Shown here in pieces: positions 11,827 through 23,703 of a stretch of 64,000 nucleotides of DNA. The notes beneath the pieces are model-generated. The model was given only the letters and a program-made list of their open reading frames with translations, had not been told where the DNA came from and did no database searches. The translations under genes and the position numbers were made by a program. The stretch lies in assembly GCF_963678635.1 (NCBI RefSeq), contig NC_087070.1, forward strand, positions 1,232,512-1,296,511. The letters run 5' to 3'. This DNA is from Symsagittifera roscoffensis. Taxonomy: Eukaryota; Xenacoelomorpha; Acoela; Convolutidae. Each line of letters opens with the position of its first letter. Position 1 is the first letter of the stretch.

Positions 11827-12870
11827 AAATGCGGCGAATTTTTAGAGCTTTGGGAAATAACTAAAAAAAAATAAACAAAGATTGGATTGGTGGTTTTAGA
11901 TGTGCAAGTGAGTTTTACGGCTCGTTCAATACTTTTTTTCCAATCATGCAAAGATCCTTTGAGTCGAATTCTGATGAGAACTTCTATGTCAGATTTTAAA
12001 GACCAATCTTTAGATGAAACGCTCAAGCGCTTTCTTTCAGTGCCTCTACAGTTACTCCGCGGTTGCCGATATCTAGTTTTTGAACTAGTACCTGTGTTGG
12101 TTGCCGTGTCAACGTTTATCTTGATTTCCTTTACATTATCAAGCTTGCAGTTTTCTGGATTTAATTTTTCAGCTAAATCTGAAACAATGCTGAAAAAACA
12201 TGGTCAAAATGAACCCACCTATTCTCAAAAAATTCATTAGATCTTCTCTCAATTTTAGCGCTGCGTTTGGATTGGCGATAGAGCCTAAGAATTCATCCAT
12301 TTAAAATTATCTTGGACAGCAGAAGCAGCAGCTAAAAAATTGCAGTAGTTATCTCTGGCGGTTTGCTGGAGCGCAAAGTTTGCACAATTGGGAGAATATC
12401 GAGCACCAAAAAAACGTGTTCAGTGTACTGAAAATACCATAGTGGGGTCCTCCCGCACTATAAAACACAAAGAATGCTGATTGATTGGTACTACACAAAT
12501 TTGCAAGAACATTCTTTCTATGTGAATTGAAACCGCATGTTTAAACTGTCGGAACCGCACAAGAACTCGTATTAAGCTCTGGAACGGATCAGGATTAACT
12601 AACACTGACTGATTCAAAGATGTTCCTTGACAATTTTATGCACCATTTAGGACTCGTCTCTCACTTTTTCAGGCTAGTTGTGGATTATCACTGGATGATT
12701 TGGTAAATACCATTCTCGAGTTTTGCGATTTTGTGGAACGTGCGGGCCAACAGGAACATTGTATCCTTTATCGAGATCGTCCTTTAATGTCCTTGATTGA
12801 TAGCGTAGCTTCAAACTGATTGATATTGTTGCTTCATACTGACATCTTTATTGAAACTGCAGCTGCGCGA
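11827..12870 (-). pseudogene. Bel/Pao reverse transcriptase remnant
   Basis: On the minus strand from 12870: an R-E-W-Y-L-P-N-H-P-V block and a P-E-K-V-R block, then (12617-12420) SLIRVLVRFRQFKHAVSIHI with E-R-M-F-L-Q-I, the RT motif around the first catalytic region of Bel/Pao enzymes. Next come HVFGARYSPNCANFALQQTA and a degraded V-Q-D-N-F block where the Y-V-D-D-type active site would be. The RNase H part is unrecognisable or deleted (about 11830-12150). Gag and the pol N-terminus are missing: only about 190 bp separate this piece from the flanking direct repeat at 13056. The plus-strand ORF at 11887-12240 is a shadow of this remnant. Confidence 0.75.
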
Positions 12871-13055
12871 GAGCGGACTAGAAGTTATTGGGCAACTGCG
12901 TGTCGTTCTCAGCCCAGATAACACCTTCAATCTATCGCTCTTGGTCGTGACATGTTAGGGACGTGAACACTAATTTGAACAAATTGATATATCAAACTTA
13001 ATGCAGCATGGTTGCGAACACTAATTTGAACAAATTGAAATAATAAACTTACTGC

Positions 13056-13217
13056 GACAGAAGCGCAGTTGAACAAATAAATTTTTCAACAAAATCAGCT
13101 GCTAAAAATAATTGAAGAAAAACAGAAACTTGACATAAATAAGTTCAAGTTATAGATGCTAAGATTAAAGGGTTTTCTTGCTTTTAAGTACGGTTTTTGC
13201 TAAGAACTGACCCAAAA
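13056..13217. repeat. Direct repeat flanking the Bel/Pao remnant (likely LTR scrap, right)
   Basis: Partner of the copy at 10198-10357; both contain CAGTTGAACAAA, a TTCAACAAAATCAGC-type stretch, AAGATTAAAGGGTTTTCTT and TTTTGCTAAGAA. It lies just upstream (in element orientation) of the truncated pol, which fits a 5' LTR followed by a large internal deletion. Confidence 0.55.
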
Positions 13218-13561
13218 AATTTTTCCTGCTTCTAACTCTATTCCTACCCGCACTAGATTTTCATAATTATCGATTTTATTGGTTCATATCGGCAAAAAAT
13301 TTAACCTATTTAATGACCCATCTAACGAATTTTTAGGGGTTTTTATGGGGTAAATTTCAACCCAGTAGATGTAGTTTGAATTTAACTATCGATCGTATGA
13401 TGTGAGAGCTTTTCAACTTCAACATTTGATATAATATTTTTCTGTTCTGATTTTATTTTTCTGTAATGGGTACAGGACTGTATTAGTGGTGCAGGAGTTG
13501 CTGAATTAGTATTGCGGTATTGGGGGGAGGGGGGTTGTTGGGGCTATAATGACAAAGATTT

Positions 13562-13747
13562 GAAGGAACATATATGAGCCTGCGAGGTGAAAACGTTGCT
13601 GGTCTGCTAAATATCTCAGCGAGTTTTGATCAAGGAACAGATACGGATTGCGTGTTTGTAACATGTTCATCGTCGAATCCATACCTGAGGGCTCAAGATT
13701 ATTTCTGTACAGTAGAAAATGGGTTCATTTGCGAAAAGATTTTTTAG
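13562..13747 (+). CDS. C-type lectin-like domain, C-terminal part, to the stop codon
   Basis: An open segment begins E-G-T-Y-M-S-L-R-G-E-N and runs through TDTDCVFVTCSS to a C-terminal block C-T-V-E-N-G-F-I-C-E-K-I-F before TAG at 13745-13747. Cys...Cys...CxxxxxGFICEK is the standard end of a C-type lectin-like domain. It completes the half-domain ending near 10016. Notably the sequence at the end of the upstream part (GAAGGAATGAG) resembles the start here (GAAGGAACATATATGAG), so the split may be exonic, or the two halves may come from neighbouring lectin paralogues. An acceptor near 13565 is possible but weak. Confidence 0.55.
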   Translation, partial: EGTYMSLRGENVAGLLNISASFDQGTDTDCVFVTCSSSNPYLRAQDYFCTVENGFICEKIF

Positions 13748-14042
13748 AAATTTGAGTGAGAGTCTTCAACATTCATTGGTGATTGTTTAATACACGATTT
13801 TTGTTCACGTTATTGTAGTGTATACTTTCATTTATTTTGACACAGAAGAAAACTCCAAATTGTAGTACTTTTTCATCTTGCGGCATATAGAATAATGTGA
13901 AAGCGCTGTAGAACTCCTAACACTGATGTGTGATTTGTCGTTTGGTTTATTTTAGCAATATGTATTCTAACTGATATCAATTTATGCTTTGAAACTTATT
14001 TTGGCTGTGTTGCTGATTCAAAAAGCACGAGCAGTCTTGTTG

Positions 14043-14533
14043 TTGTTCCGACTTTCGATACGAAAGTAACGGAATATTTGTGCTCGGGGTGGGTTTTTTT
14101 TTCTTCAGACAAATTTCGACTTTCTAACTAGCATTTTTTGACATTTTTTTTTTAAATCAATTGAAAGCTATTGTTGTCCTGAGCTTAAATTTGAAAAGAT
14201 ATTTCACCTGTGATCATTTTTCGTAAAATTATGGGGGTAATATATATTTCGCGCTATTAACGCGTAAGTGAGATTTAATCCGTATTAAAAATCATTCCAA
14301 ATTGAGCCAAGGAAGCTAATATGTCATAATTAAATGTTAATAGGAGCAAAATCTATCACTTTGTACTTAATATGGCGTGTGGGGGTTGTTTTCACAAAAA
14401 ATTTCATTTTTTTTTGAATGTCAATTTTAATTTTATTTTTTTTTACATTTAATTTTTCATGTTCTTGCTGCTCCATAGACATTAAAAGGCAGTCGGAACA
14501 TTGAGGGCTTTGCCTTGATAGGAGCAGTTTTGT
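14043..14533 (-). mobile_element. R1-family dispersed repeat (reverse orientation)
   Basis: The right-hand R1 end (TTCCGACTTTCGATACGAAA) comes first and the left-hand end (GGGCTTTGCC then TTGATAGGAGCAG) last, so the copy is inverted relative to those at 37.6 and 61.2 kb. The interior shows the family's TATTAACGCGTAAG, AAATTTGAAAAGATATTTCA and GGCGTGTGGGGG blocks. A fragment of another R1 end (CGAGCAGTCTTGTTG) abuts it at 14028. No ORF; non-autonomous. Confidence 0.8.
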
Positions 14534-14755
14534 TTCAAATTTGGAAATTAAAATTGGCTGAAAAATGCATTAAAAAGCATAGGTCTGTCCAAATAGAGTA
14601 CTGTGCGAACTCGGGAAATCAAGTGATTTGACGCCCGTGCATTCGGATTTCTTTCACAATGCTCGTACATTTTATGCTAATATCTGTCTCTTATATCATC
14701 TCTTTTTTGAAAACTCGATATGAGAGGTTTCTCTAAGACTTTGAGTTGCTATGAT

Positions 14756-15135
14756 CAGTAGCGGATTTAGATGTAAAGGGAGGGAGGCTGTTTGGGCGGA
14801 CTCCTCTCCCCCTCAGGGATTCGACCACCTGCCGAACCAAAAGTTCCTCCCTTTGTACTGTTTTGACATTTCCATTTTTGGCTGACGGACCCTAAAAACT
14901 TCGCCAAATTTTACTAATTTTGAGGGGGAACGCGGTCAGAAAAACGCAATTTTTCGGTCAAAATGTTAACTGTTTTTTGGACTGTTAAAATTTTGGACTG
15001 TTTTTTTTCTCAAAATTTTCAATGTGGCGAAGAAAGTATGGCCAAAACAGGGTCTTTTTATAGCTCGCAAAATCATGTTAGTCAACCTAAAAAAACTTGA
15101 CAAATTTATTTTCTGCCATATTTTCCTATGCCAAT
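14756..15135 (+). mobile_element. R2-family element, partial
   Basis: It starts with CAGTAGCGGATTTAG, followed by a G-rich strip, then GGGATTCGACCACCTGCCGA, a TTTTTGGCTGACGGACC-like block, GAGGGGGAACGCGGTC and CGAAGAAAGTATGGCC. The same order of blocks occurs at 63300-63712. The right terminus is lost. No transposase ORF. Confidence 0.7.
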
Positions 15136-16055
15136 CAACCCTAAACTCTAATGTACCGATAAGAAATGGATTGCAATCGATTTTGTGCAGATAATGTAGC
15201 AAAAACTTCAATATCGATTTCTTTTGCTACAAAAATCTAGCTTAAAAATCAATTTCGTTCGAGTTTGTCAATTTTGTTTGGTTTTATTTTCGTACAGATT
15301 TTGACTAACAATAACGTGATTTAAACCAATTCAATTATTTTTTTTCTACTTTTTTTATACTCATTTTATAAAAATTCTTCATAGATTATATCAGATTTTT
15401 TCGGTTCTCAAAGAATAGAGAAAATTGGAAACATGGTATGATTTTCTTGAACAAAAAAGATTTACTTTCAAAATGGGCTATCGTATATCAATTTTTTTTG
15501 AGCATATTATCTGTTAAAAAAAATCAGTTTATATTGAGGGCTAAAAAAATTGAAGGCAAAAAGTAAAATTAGTGGATGCAAAATTTAATTCATTGTGTCT
15601 ATTTTACCATACGGGACCGCACCAAAAGGGCTGTTTTTGGGAGTGTCGCAGTGCACTATTTGCGACGAAAAAAAAAAGAAAGAACAAAGGAAATGTTCAG
15701 AATGCATTTCCACAAAATTAACGCAACATCTATCAGATATCACAATGGCATTGATTGGATGTACTCGTCCAGACCACAGTTTTTCTGGTCGTTCTGACGC
15801 ACAAAGTTTTGTTTGAAAGTCGAACCAAGATAGCAAAACCCAGCTAGTGCCCGTGAAGAGCATATAAATCTAAACTGCCTACAACCAGTGACGGGCAAAA
15901 TAAATTGTACCATTTACTTTTCCGATCTGTGATGAACAGGTCTCTAGATCTGCAGAAATCAGTAGAAACACCCTTCGATCCAAGAACCGTTGATAGACAA
16001 ATCAAAACACCTAACCAGCTTGTGAGTTTCTGATTTTCTGACAGCAGTAGTAAGC
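15136..16055. other. Spacer, no gene recognised
   Basis: Overlapping ORFs of 73-92 codons occur on both strands around 15576-15863, but none has a recognisable domain, they share the same bases in three frames, and no splice-bounded continuation was seen. The 3' end is the target site of the element-1 insertion. Confidence 0.4.
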
Positions 16056-16059
16056 ATGC

Positions 16060-16469
16060 TGGAACCTGATCTAAACTACATTTTATTATTGGATAAATTG
16101 GATATTTTACCACTGTAAAAAATTTAATTTTAACCAATCATAATCCATCCAACTAACAACCCACTTATTTGTAAGTGCTGAAATTACTTGTAATTTCAGC
16201 ACCAGAGAGATTTGAATTTAACTTAGAAATTAGTTGCCTCTCCAAGAGAACTTCAGCAGTTGCAATAAGCCAGTATACTCTAGATCTATTGAGCCTAGCA
16301 GAGACTAGTTAAACACCCTGAGACTAGTAGATATAAGAGTAAGATTAGGATCGGTATTAGACTAAGAAGTTGCACGAATCTATCCGGCCGAAAATAAGAT
16401 AGCGTGACGAGCAGACGGTGTACCCTATCCGAAATTACTCTATGAGTTAACCACATCGGTCCTAACTCA
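16060..16469 (+). repeat. 5' LTR of element 1
   Basis: It begins TGGAACCTGATC and ends CCTAACTCA, giving TG...CA termini. It matches 35925-36334 throughout with identical length. Within it is the short inverted pair TGCTGAAATTACTTG / AATTTCAGCACC near 16178-16204, which could form a hairpin in the RNA. No clear TATA box was seen. Confidence 0.95.
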
Positions 16470-16471
16470 TC

Positions 16472-16489
16472 TGGTGCGACCATAAGTCT
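16472..16489 (+). promoter_or_regulatory. Candidate primer binding site of element 1
   Basis: Two bases after the LTR comes TGGTGCGACCATAAGTCT. It begins with TGG, the complement of a tRNA CCA end, at the usual position. I could not assign the primer tRNA from sequence alone. Confidence 0.6.
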
Positions 16490-17717
16490 CGAATAAGACC
16501 TTAATAGCTACGAATTAACCAAATATAGATTAGAAATAATACAAAATATTTTCAAAATGTTACACGATAATAACCTAATTGAAATGTCTCTACGACTCAA
16601 TAGATCAGAGCCGATATTCCGAACAATACTAGAACTACCCGGTATTGGAAGAAGACCTCGGACAAGAGACGATATACGACTACGTAGAAACTTACCATTT
16701 AGTTTTATGGTTGTCCGGCAAAAGCCAACGCAAACTTTTATATTTAGAATCTTATTAGCAATGAATTTAGATTTTCATTTGCAAACATAAAATTTTGAAG
16801 AAAATCTTCATGACCATTTCAGGCGCTAAACAAAATTATTAATGTACATTAACGATTGATAAAAATATCTCAGATCATTTCCCTAATTTCTGCAGTACTA
16901 TATAAAACATATTTGAAAATTTTTTATTGAAAACAAAAATAAAAATTAGTAGCATGACAATAAAAAGTTAGTAATAATAAATCATCTTGTAGTTCCAGCT
17001 TCATCACCTAAACATAACAGCAATCATAAGCTCACTAACATCATTGAAAAACTAAATCTTTTTATTAAATAAAATTAAAACATTTTAAAGTTAAAATCAC
17101 TTAATTTTAAAAATCAGATCATCGAGGCTTATCCTTGGATCTTCAAAAATTTTCTGTTTCACTAAATTTAAAACCTGATCATCAAGGCCTATCCTTGGAT
17201 CAAAAAGAACAATTTTGTTATCCTCCACCCACTTAGCAAGTGTCTAACGACCTCAAATGTCGATTCACTATCCAACCTTTTCAAAAGACCCAGGACTAAT
17301 AGAAATTTTTAAATAAAACTAACCATTCAAATTAAGCTAAACAGTGAAGAACTTCGGTTATTCATCCTTCACTTGAACCCTCCTCTTACCAGACCCAGGA
17401 TAGATCTTAGACTTAGTAAGTTTAAAACAGTATCTAACGAACTGCTTGCGTTCTAATTATACCTGAACCTTGTGGATCGATTTAGTATTCTCCAACCCTC
17501 GAACACAATCACTACCCCTATAAAAGATTAAGTAAGTTAACACCTTAACTTAGACTAGCCACGAGAAAATAAAAAACCATTCTCCGGAATCGACATACTT
17601 TTTTCTCCAACCCTGAACAAAAAGACCCAAGTTAAGCTAACCAAAAAATCGTAAGGACTAACAGTTTAGGAAAATAGAAATAACTAACAACTTCTTGCAT
17701 CCCTCATCCTAAACCTT
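16490..17717 (+). other. Long leader of element 1 with candidate splice donors
   Basis: About 1.2 kb between the primer site and ORF0. It holds a duplicated 24-bp-scale motif (ATCATCGAGGCTTATCCTTG near 17117 and a close copy near 17174) and two good donor-like GTAAGT sites at 17416 and 17532. A major splice donor in the leader is what subgenomic env mRNA of retroviruses needs. The 77-codon ORF at 16557-16790 has no recognisable features. Confidence 0.45.
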
Positions 17718-18179
17718 ATGTCATTCAAAAATTTAGGAAATAAACAAACAATCGTTTTACACAATTGTGAAATAGATAACCAAAAATACGATCTTGTAAT
17801 CACTCCACATACACAAACAGTTGGATACATTCGAACAAAACGACAAACAATAAAAAGAAAAATTATAAACAAACAAAGACAAATCACACGAAAAAAATTT
17901 TCAAAAAATAGAAACGCATTTTCTGAATCAGAAGCCAACAGTTTAGACGAACTATACAAATTAAAAGAATCAATAGACAGAAATTGTCCCATTCGTGATC
18001 AATTATATTTTTCCGACTGAGAAACAACTTCAAATTCATCAAAAAGAGGAAAAAGAAGAATAAAAAAGCAATATAAACACAAACCAGTACACTTGTATAA
18101 TTGGAATCAACCAATTAGACACATTGATAGTTATATATTAACAGTCATCAAACGAAAAAATGAGCCACACTCAAAGTGA
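17718..18179 (+). pseudogene. ORF0: small basic protein ahead of gag, one stop
   Basis: The frame starts at an ATG, is open to a TGA at 18018-18020, and then stays open to a TGA at 18177-18179, about 20 nt inside the start of gag. The product would be about 153 residues, very rich in Lys/Arg (for example KRQTIKRKIINKQRQITRKK). The overlap with gag and basic composition suggest a nucleic-acid-binding accessory protein or a separate N-terminal Gag unit; no family is recognised. The gap-free reading through a single stop argues that it was coding in the ancestor. Confidence 0.5.
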
Positions 18180-19678
18180 CGAAAGTCCAGATGAAGAAGC
18201 AGTTTTTCCCTTTCTTATAGATTCACTCGATGATAGAGGACAAACACGATTTTGTAAGAACTTGCTCGTAAATTTGTTTGAACCAGGAATCAGCCCATCC
18301 AAAGCAAAATTCCCAGATGTAAAAATCAAAACACAAATTATTGAAAATTATTTGAAAGACATATGTAATCTAACACAACAATATGGAATCTACACCATAG
18401 AATTCAGCACACCAAATACAGCCCATCGTAAAAATGTAATTCAAACAGACGATATTGAACTAGAATTTTCAAAAGTATTCATAGAATATATCAAAAGCAT
18501 ACAATATCATAATTCACAAAGAGCAAACTCCATATTCACTAACGAAGTTTTTGCAGTAATGTATAGTTATATATCTATATTAGAAAAAACAGAAGTTTAA
18601 AGTATATCACCATACGAAACATCAAAACATACAAAAGTACGAAATGAAATCACAGTATTTTCAACATTTCTATAAATAATTTGCGAAAATTTCACAAAAG
18701 AAGATGTTTCACAAAATACTAAACATGATTTACAAAAGATTTTATCATGGTTTATAATTGATTATTTCACCCACAATTTAGATTTAATTTCACAAGCAAG
18801 AAAAAATTTCAGACCTCAAAATACCAATGATGACACTGTTCTTTCAGAACAATCAGATTACGTTTGGGACCCTGACTGGTCTCATCAGGCATTTCTGAAT
18901 ATTCCACAAGATATCTCGAGTCAAGCAATAAGTACAATATCTTTCCACAGAGATTATGTAAAAGTAATACCATTAACCATTGACGTAACACCGTTAAATT
19001 ATAATAAATTTTTTACCTGATACACGAAATAACAGCTTAAATTCAACAGTCATACATAAGGAAAATCTCAATGGAACCAGAAATCTTACACAACAAGATA
19101 TTCAAACACCATCACACTTCAGGAATGAAGAAATCGTCCAAACAACAGCAACAACTACACAACAAAGTATTTCACCAATACACCCTAATCTGACAACACC
19201 AAGAAATACAAAAACATCACTAACACAGGTGTTCTTACAGTCAACAGTTAAACCTTCGGTTGCTCCAAAATATTCACATATGAACTATCAAACATATATA
19301 TACCAATGACAATACCGTCAAAAACACGAAAACCGTTCACAAGAAACACTTTTGCAGAACACAATTATAATTATGCTCACCAAACAAAAACAAATCAACC
19401 TCCCAAAAAAATACACAAAATTTAAATCCCGTATGTTCCTTTTATTGGAATCTCCCAAAAACATCGACCAATTCAAAAAATTTTCCAGAAAATCCACAAC
19501 CTACACAGGATTATACTGAAAATTACCCATTTTTTCAACAAAATAAAAATAAAAAACATACACCATATAACACAAACTATTTATCATCTGATGATGATGA
19601 TTACCATCAATCAGATATTTTGCATCATAAAAAGAATATCGCACACAGAGACCGCGACAATCTCAACCATCTCAAAAT
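18160..19678 (+). pseudogene. Element 1 gag, N-terminal part, broken
   Basis: ATG at 18160 opens 146 codons (MSHTQSDESPDEEAVFPFL...), with an acidic start and helical character. In-frame TAA codons follow at 18598 and about 18673, and a TGA at about 19018, but the reading frame between them is protein-like (Q-N-T-K-H-D-L-Q-K..., then S-D-Y-V-W-D-P-D-W-S). Past 19020 a shifted frame gives a Thr/Gln/Asn-rich linker with more stops. This is probably the matrix-like region plus linker of Gag. No sequence family is recognised; the call rests on position directly before the capsid region. Confidence 0.6.
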
Positions 19679-20875
19679 ATGAAAACTTACCCACAAAACC
19701 CAACAGATATACAAAATCCACAACAAATGCATATACAAAACCCATTTAACACAAAATCTTTTCAACCAATAAAACCACAAAACCCAAGGTTAATGCATTC
19801 TTATCAACCAACACAAATCCAAAATGAAATACCGCTTCCATATTACCTTCAGCAGCATGAAATCACAAAAAATCAACTTTCAAATTTTTCACAAATGCCA
19901 AATGCCGCAGAATCACTACAGATGACTATGAATCCATACCTCATGGGTGGATCATCAATAACATCGAATAAGCCATTAATGGTATTCACAGAAACAGACC
20001 CTGAATATTCTGTAGAAGATTATCTAAATGCAGCAACAGCAAATTTAATTTTAAATATAGGACCCGAACCAATTAATACGCCACTACATCAAAAATGGAT
20101 ACATAGACGCACGGCATTAATGCAAACAACCCTAGATGGCGCAGCTCAAAAATGGTTTTCAGCATTACCCATATAAATAAAATCAGACTGGAAAAGATTC
20201 ACACAAGAGTTTTCAAAAATGTTTGATTCTGAAAGAAACAAACAACATCTAAGAGTTTTATGCAACGAAATCCGCAGATTACCAAATGAAACAATTAAAC
20301 AGTTAGCAGTACGAATCGAAACACTAATTCGAAAAGCATATTCACTTAATACACATGATTACAAAAACACAAAATTGAGAGAAATTTTAATGATGACCTT
20401 AACACCTCAATTAAGGAAAATAGCTATAAAAAAGAGAGCATCTCATCCTTCCTCAACTCGAGAACCAGATTTAGATTTTCGAAAATTAGTAGATAAACTA
20501 GAACAAGCAGAAATTACAATGAAACTCGAAGAAACAGAAAATCTAAAACTACAATATGTTAATCGGATTGAAACAAATACTACACATATAAATAAAATAC
20601 AAGAATCAGACACAGACCTGATTGAAAAAATTACTGAAATACTAAATATCTACGAAAAACATCCAAACTTTAAAGGCAAACCATCCTTCAAAAAATGGTG
20701 TAATTATTGCCGACGATACGGACACAGTATTTCCGATTGGAGACAAAAACAACAAGACAATCAAAATAAACCTCAAAAGCACAAAGAACCAAATAAATCA
20801 TTCTATCAATTCTATCAGTACATGAAAAAAGACCAAAATCTACCAAACAAAAATATATATAGTAATAAAAGTTAA
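19679..20875 (+). pseudogene. Element 1 gag, capsid and zinc-knuckle region
   Basis: Two blocks in one frame (19679-20176 and 20219-20875) are separated by a TAA at 20174. The sequence has the Ty3/gypsy gag pattern: a Pro/Gln/Asn-rich lead-in, Y-L-N-A-A-T-A-N-L-I-L, then A-L-M-Q-T-T-L-D-G-A-A-Q-K-W-F, and in the second block E-F-S-K-M-F, L-R-V-L-C-N-E-I-R-R-L-P-N-E-T. Near 20699 a zinc-knuckle-like CNYCRRYGHSISDW lacks its last Cys, which is Trp (TGG at 20738-20740). Gag would coat the genomic RNA and form the particle shell. Confidence 0.8.
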
Positions 20876-21491
20876 GGAAAACCACTTCCGAGCAACTCAA
20901 CTTACACAAGGAATCAATCACCATACAACTCAAGTTATAGAGGTAGATCACCCGAACGAGGAAATACACGAAATTTCTCACAAAATAGATATAACCGATC
21001 GAATAGCCAAAATAACCAAAATAACTATTCACGATCGAATTCCAATACAACAGAATTTGTTTCTGGATCCAGTTCCCAATCAAACCCAAGGAATAGACAC
21101 TATTCCAATAATCAATCACGAAACTCATCATACAACAGAAATTGAAACTATTCACATAATAGAAATAGAAGTTATTCAAACAATCGAATCAGAATTAACC
21201 GAACAATAGATCAAGGAATAATTCATATAATAGATCAAATTATCACAGATCAAACGATAATTATCAAAACAAATCACGAAATAATTCACAAAATCGAAAC
21301 TCAAGTTACAATAATCGATACAGAAATTATTCCCAGTCACCACATAGGAATGATAACCGCTATCCTGATTCTAAACATCGATACAGAAGTAGCACACCAA
21401 AACATCAAAGACACATTAATCAAGTGCAGACAAATGAAGATACAACTTCAGACCCCCCAGCTATTGATGACACAGGAAGTAACGAATTATA
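20876..21491 (+). pseudogene. Element 1 gag, Arg/Asn/Ser-rich RNA-binding tail
   Basis: Directly after the TAA ending the zinc-knuckle block, the same frame continues with N-R-Y-N-R-S-N-S-Q-N-N-type repeats, ended by a TGA near 21144; a shifted frame then carries on to a TAA near 21490. Low complexity rich in Asn, Arg and Ser is typical of nucleic-acid-binding Gag tails. The minus-strand ORF across this stretch is a shadow. Confidence 0.55.
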
Positions 21492-21633
21492 ACTAAATCA
21501 TATAAACTGTGAATCATCAGATACAGAAAGTGATACAGATAATACCATCTCTGTAAATATGATAACAGTCGAAAACGACTATGAACCTATCATATATTAA
21601 CAACCTTGTACTTCACATATACATGAAAATCAA

Positions 21634-22251
21634 TTGGAACTCCTTCACAATTACTATATTGGACCCATTGATAATACACAAACTACACAAGAAGTAAACG
21701 GAAATAACACAGTAATTAAACTCGATAAAAAAGACGAAACACAATGCTCAAACACAAAATATATTTATCAGAATATACAAAAAGAACAACCAAGAGAAAA
21801 AATTTGGACAATTCCATTTCTCTTAGAAAGCCCAAGAAACAAAGAATTTCAACCACCAGATCTTGAAATTGATTTTTTAATTGACCCAGGAGCAGAATCA
21901 AATATAATTATTATTCCCACATGGAATGAAATCAAAACATTGCATCCAAATTTAACACCTCTTGAAATCTCTAGTAATTTAGCAACAGCACAAGGATCAA
22001 CATTAGTAAGTTATGGAAAAATCCAATTATTCCTTCTTCCCACGAGAACAATGGAACAAAACAAAATTTTAAACAAACCATTTAAACAAATATTTCATAT
22101 TACTGTTATTAAAAACAATATCATTGGCATACCATTTATATCTAATAATATACCAACAATAAACATCTTAAAAAGTAAGATCCATATCAAAGAGAAATAC
22201 ACAAAAACAAAAAATACAGTCCTAACATTCATCCAAAGATTAAACAACTAA
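21634..22251 (+). pseudogene. Element 1 aspartic protease region
   Basis: The open block carries LEIDFLIDPGAESNIII, the retropepsin active-site pattern, with the catalytic Asp at 21882-21884 followed by Pro-Gly-Ala rather than the usual Thr/Ser-Gly-Ala. Downstream, A-T-A-Q-G-S-T-L-V-S-Y-G-K-I-Q and later I-I-G-I-P-F-I fit the flap and the second conserved (I-I/L-G) motif. It would process Gag and Pol. The block ends at TAA 22251; the next pol piece starts at 22390, in the same frame. Confidence 0.8.
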
Positions 22252-22389
22252 CCACCATTTTTTTCAAAATTTTATCCCATTTACAATCAACAACGGAAAA
22301 ATCTGAAACCACTATCAGGAAATACATATAATTTTTCAATAAAACAAGTTCACCAGTATAACAAAAGTCAAAATAAACAACAACTTTTC

Positions 22390-23703
22390 ATGTCAGACTT
22401 CGAATTTAAACATATCCACAAATTTTTCAAAATTACGATCTCATCCATAAAATATTCAGCAAACACGAATTCAGACATCATTTCATTACATGTGTATAAT
22501 AATACACCATATCAAGTAACATTACCCTTAGGACTTTTAGGATATTGTGAAACAAATGCTACAATTTCACCTATAAATGAAGTAGCCTACCGCGTTAATA
22601 ATATACTCCAATTATTAGATATTTGCCAATCAACAATTCTTGACGAAGAATTATCCATAAATAATATATTAAGTAATGAAAAAAGAAGCACAGATTACTT
22701 CACAAAAACACCATATTTTAAACCAACATTCAATATAACAAATTACACAAAAGAACAACAAAATTTTTTAACAATGTTTAATTTTGAACATTCACAAATT
22801 ACACAAATTGAAATTGATAAATTAGCAAACAACTGTTAAAATATTCAACAGTCTACGCAACATCAAAATTTGACGTTGGGAAATTTAGTTCATCACTACA
22901 CCTCCCGTTAAAACCCGACGCAGTTTTCAAAAAACAAAGAGGCAGTAAAGTACCGATTCACTTACATGACAAGGTAAACAGATTACTTGACATTTTAGAA
23001 CAATACGAAAATATCTCACCAGTAAATAAGGAAGAACAACCAAAAGGTAACATTTTATCAACCCTGTTATCATTCTAGCAAAAGGTGAATCACTAAAAAT
23101 AGTTTTAGACGCTAGATACCTCAATTCACTAATTGACGAATCAAAATGCAATTGGCCTATTGAACCCATACAAGTTATCTTAACAAAGATAATGGTAAAT
23201 ATTTCACAACCGCAGATATGAATAGTGCTTATAATCAAATGCCACTAGATGAACAATCACGACGTTTAACACAATTTGTTATTGGAAATCAACAATATGA
23301 AATTAATCGCTTATTCTATGGAATATCCATAGGACCAGCAGCTTTTTCAGCTTCTATGAGTAAAATTTTCAGACCACTAATACTCAAGAAAATTCGAATC
23401 ACATATTTAGATGATGTTTTCGTGCAATCACAAACTAAAGAAGAAATGTATACAGTTTTAGAACAGTATCATAAAATACTTCAGAACAAAAATCTGAAGG
23501 CAGCTCCCAATAAATCACACTTTTTTCTAACACGCGTTAAATTTTTAGGACATAATATAGAACGAAAAATTATCACTCCATTAAAATCACGCATTGATGC
23601 CATTCAAAAACTTCAGCCACCTACAAATAAAAAGAAAATACAAGAATTTCTTGGAATGTTAATATTCTTAGGTAATATGTTTACAAAATGCAATTATACT
23701 TAA
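22390..23703 (+). pseudogene. Element 1 reverse transcriptase
   Basis: 22390-22839 is the protease-RT spacer. After a break near 22840, RT motifs follow in order: P-V-I-I-L-A-K-G-E-S, KIVLDARYLNSLIDESKCNW, then TADMNSAYNQMPLD (first catalytic Asp), YEINRLFYGISIGPAAFS, and the active-site YLDD at 23404-23415. L-K-A-A-P-N-K-S-H-F-F and KFLGHNI close the domain. The order and spacing are those of Ty3/gypsy enzymes, which copy the RNA genome into DNA. A TAA at 23701 interrupts the thumb. Catalytic residues are intact; the frame is not. Confidence 0.9.

Noticed and set aside
11887-12240. Plus-strand ORF of 117 codons
   Set aside because: The opposite strand carries the Bel/Pao reverse transcriptase remnant; this ORF is its shadow.
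15576-15863. Three overlapping ORFs of 73-92 codons on both strands
   Set aside because: They use the same bases in different frames, with no domain, splice context or compositional support for any one of them.
20688-21179. 163-codon minus-strand ORF
   Set aside because: Shadow of the Arg/Asn/Ser-rich gag tail; low-complexity sequence stays open on both strands.
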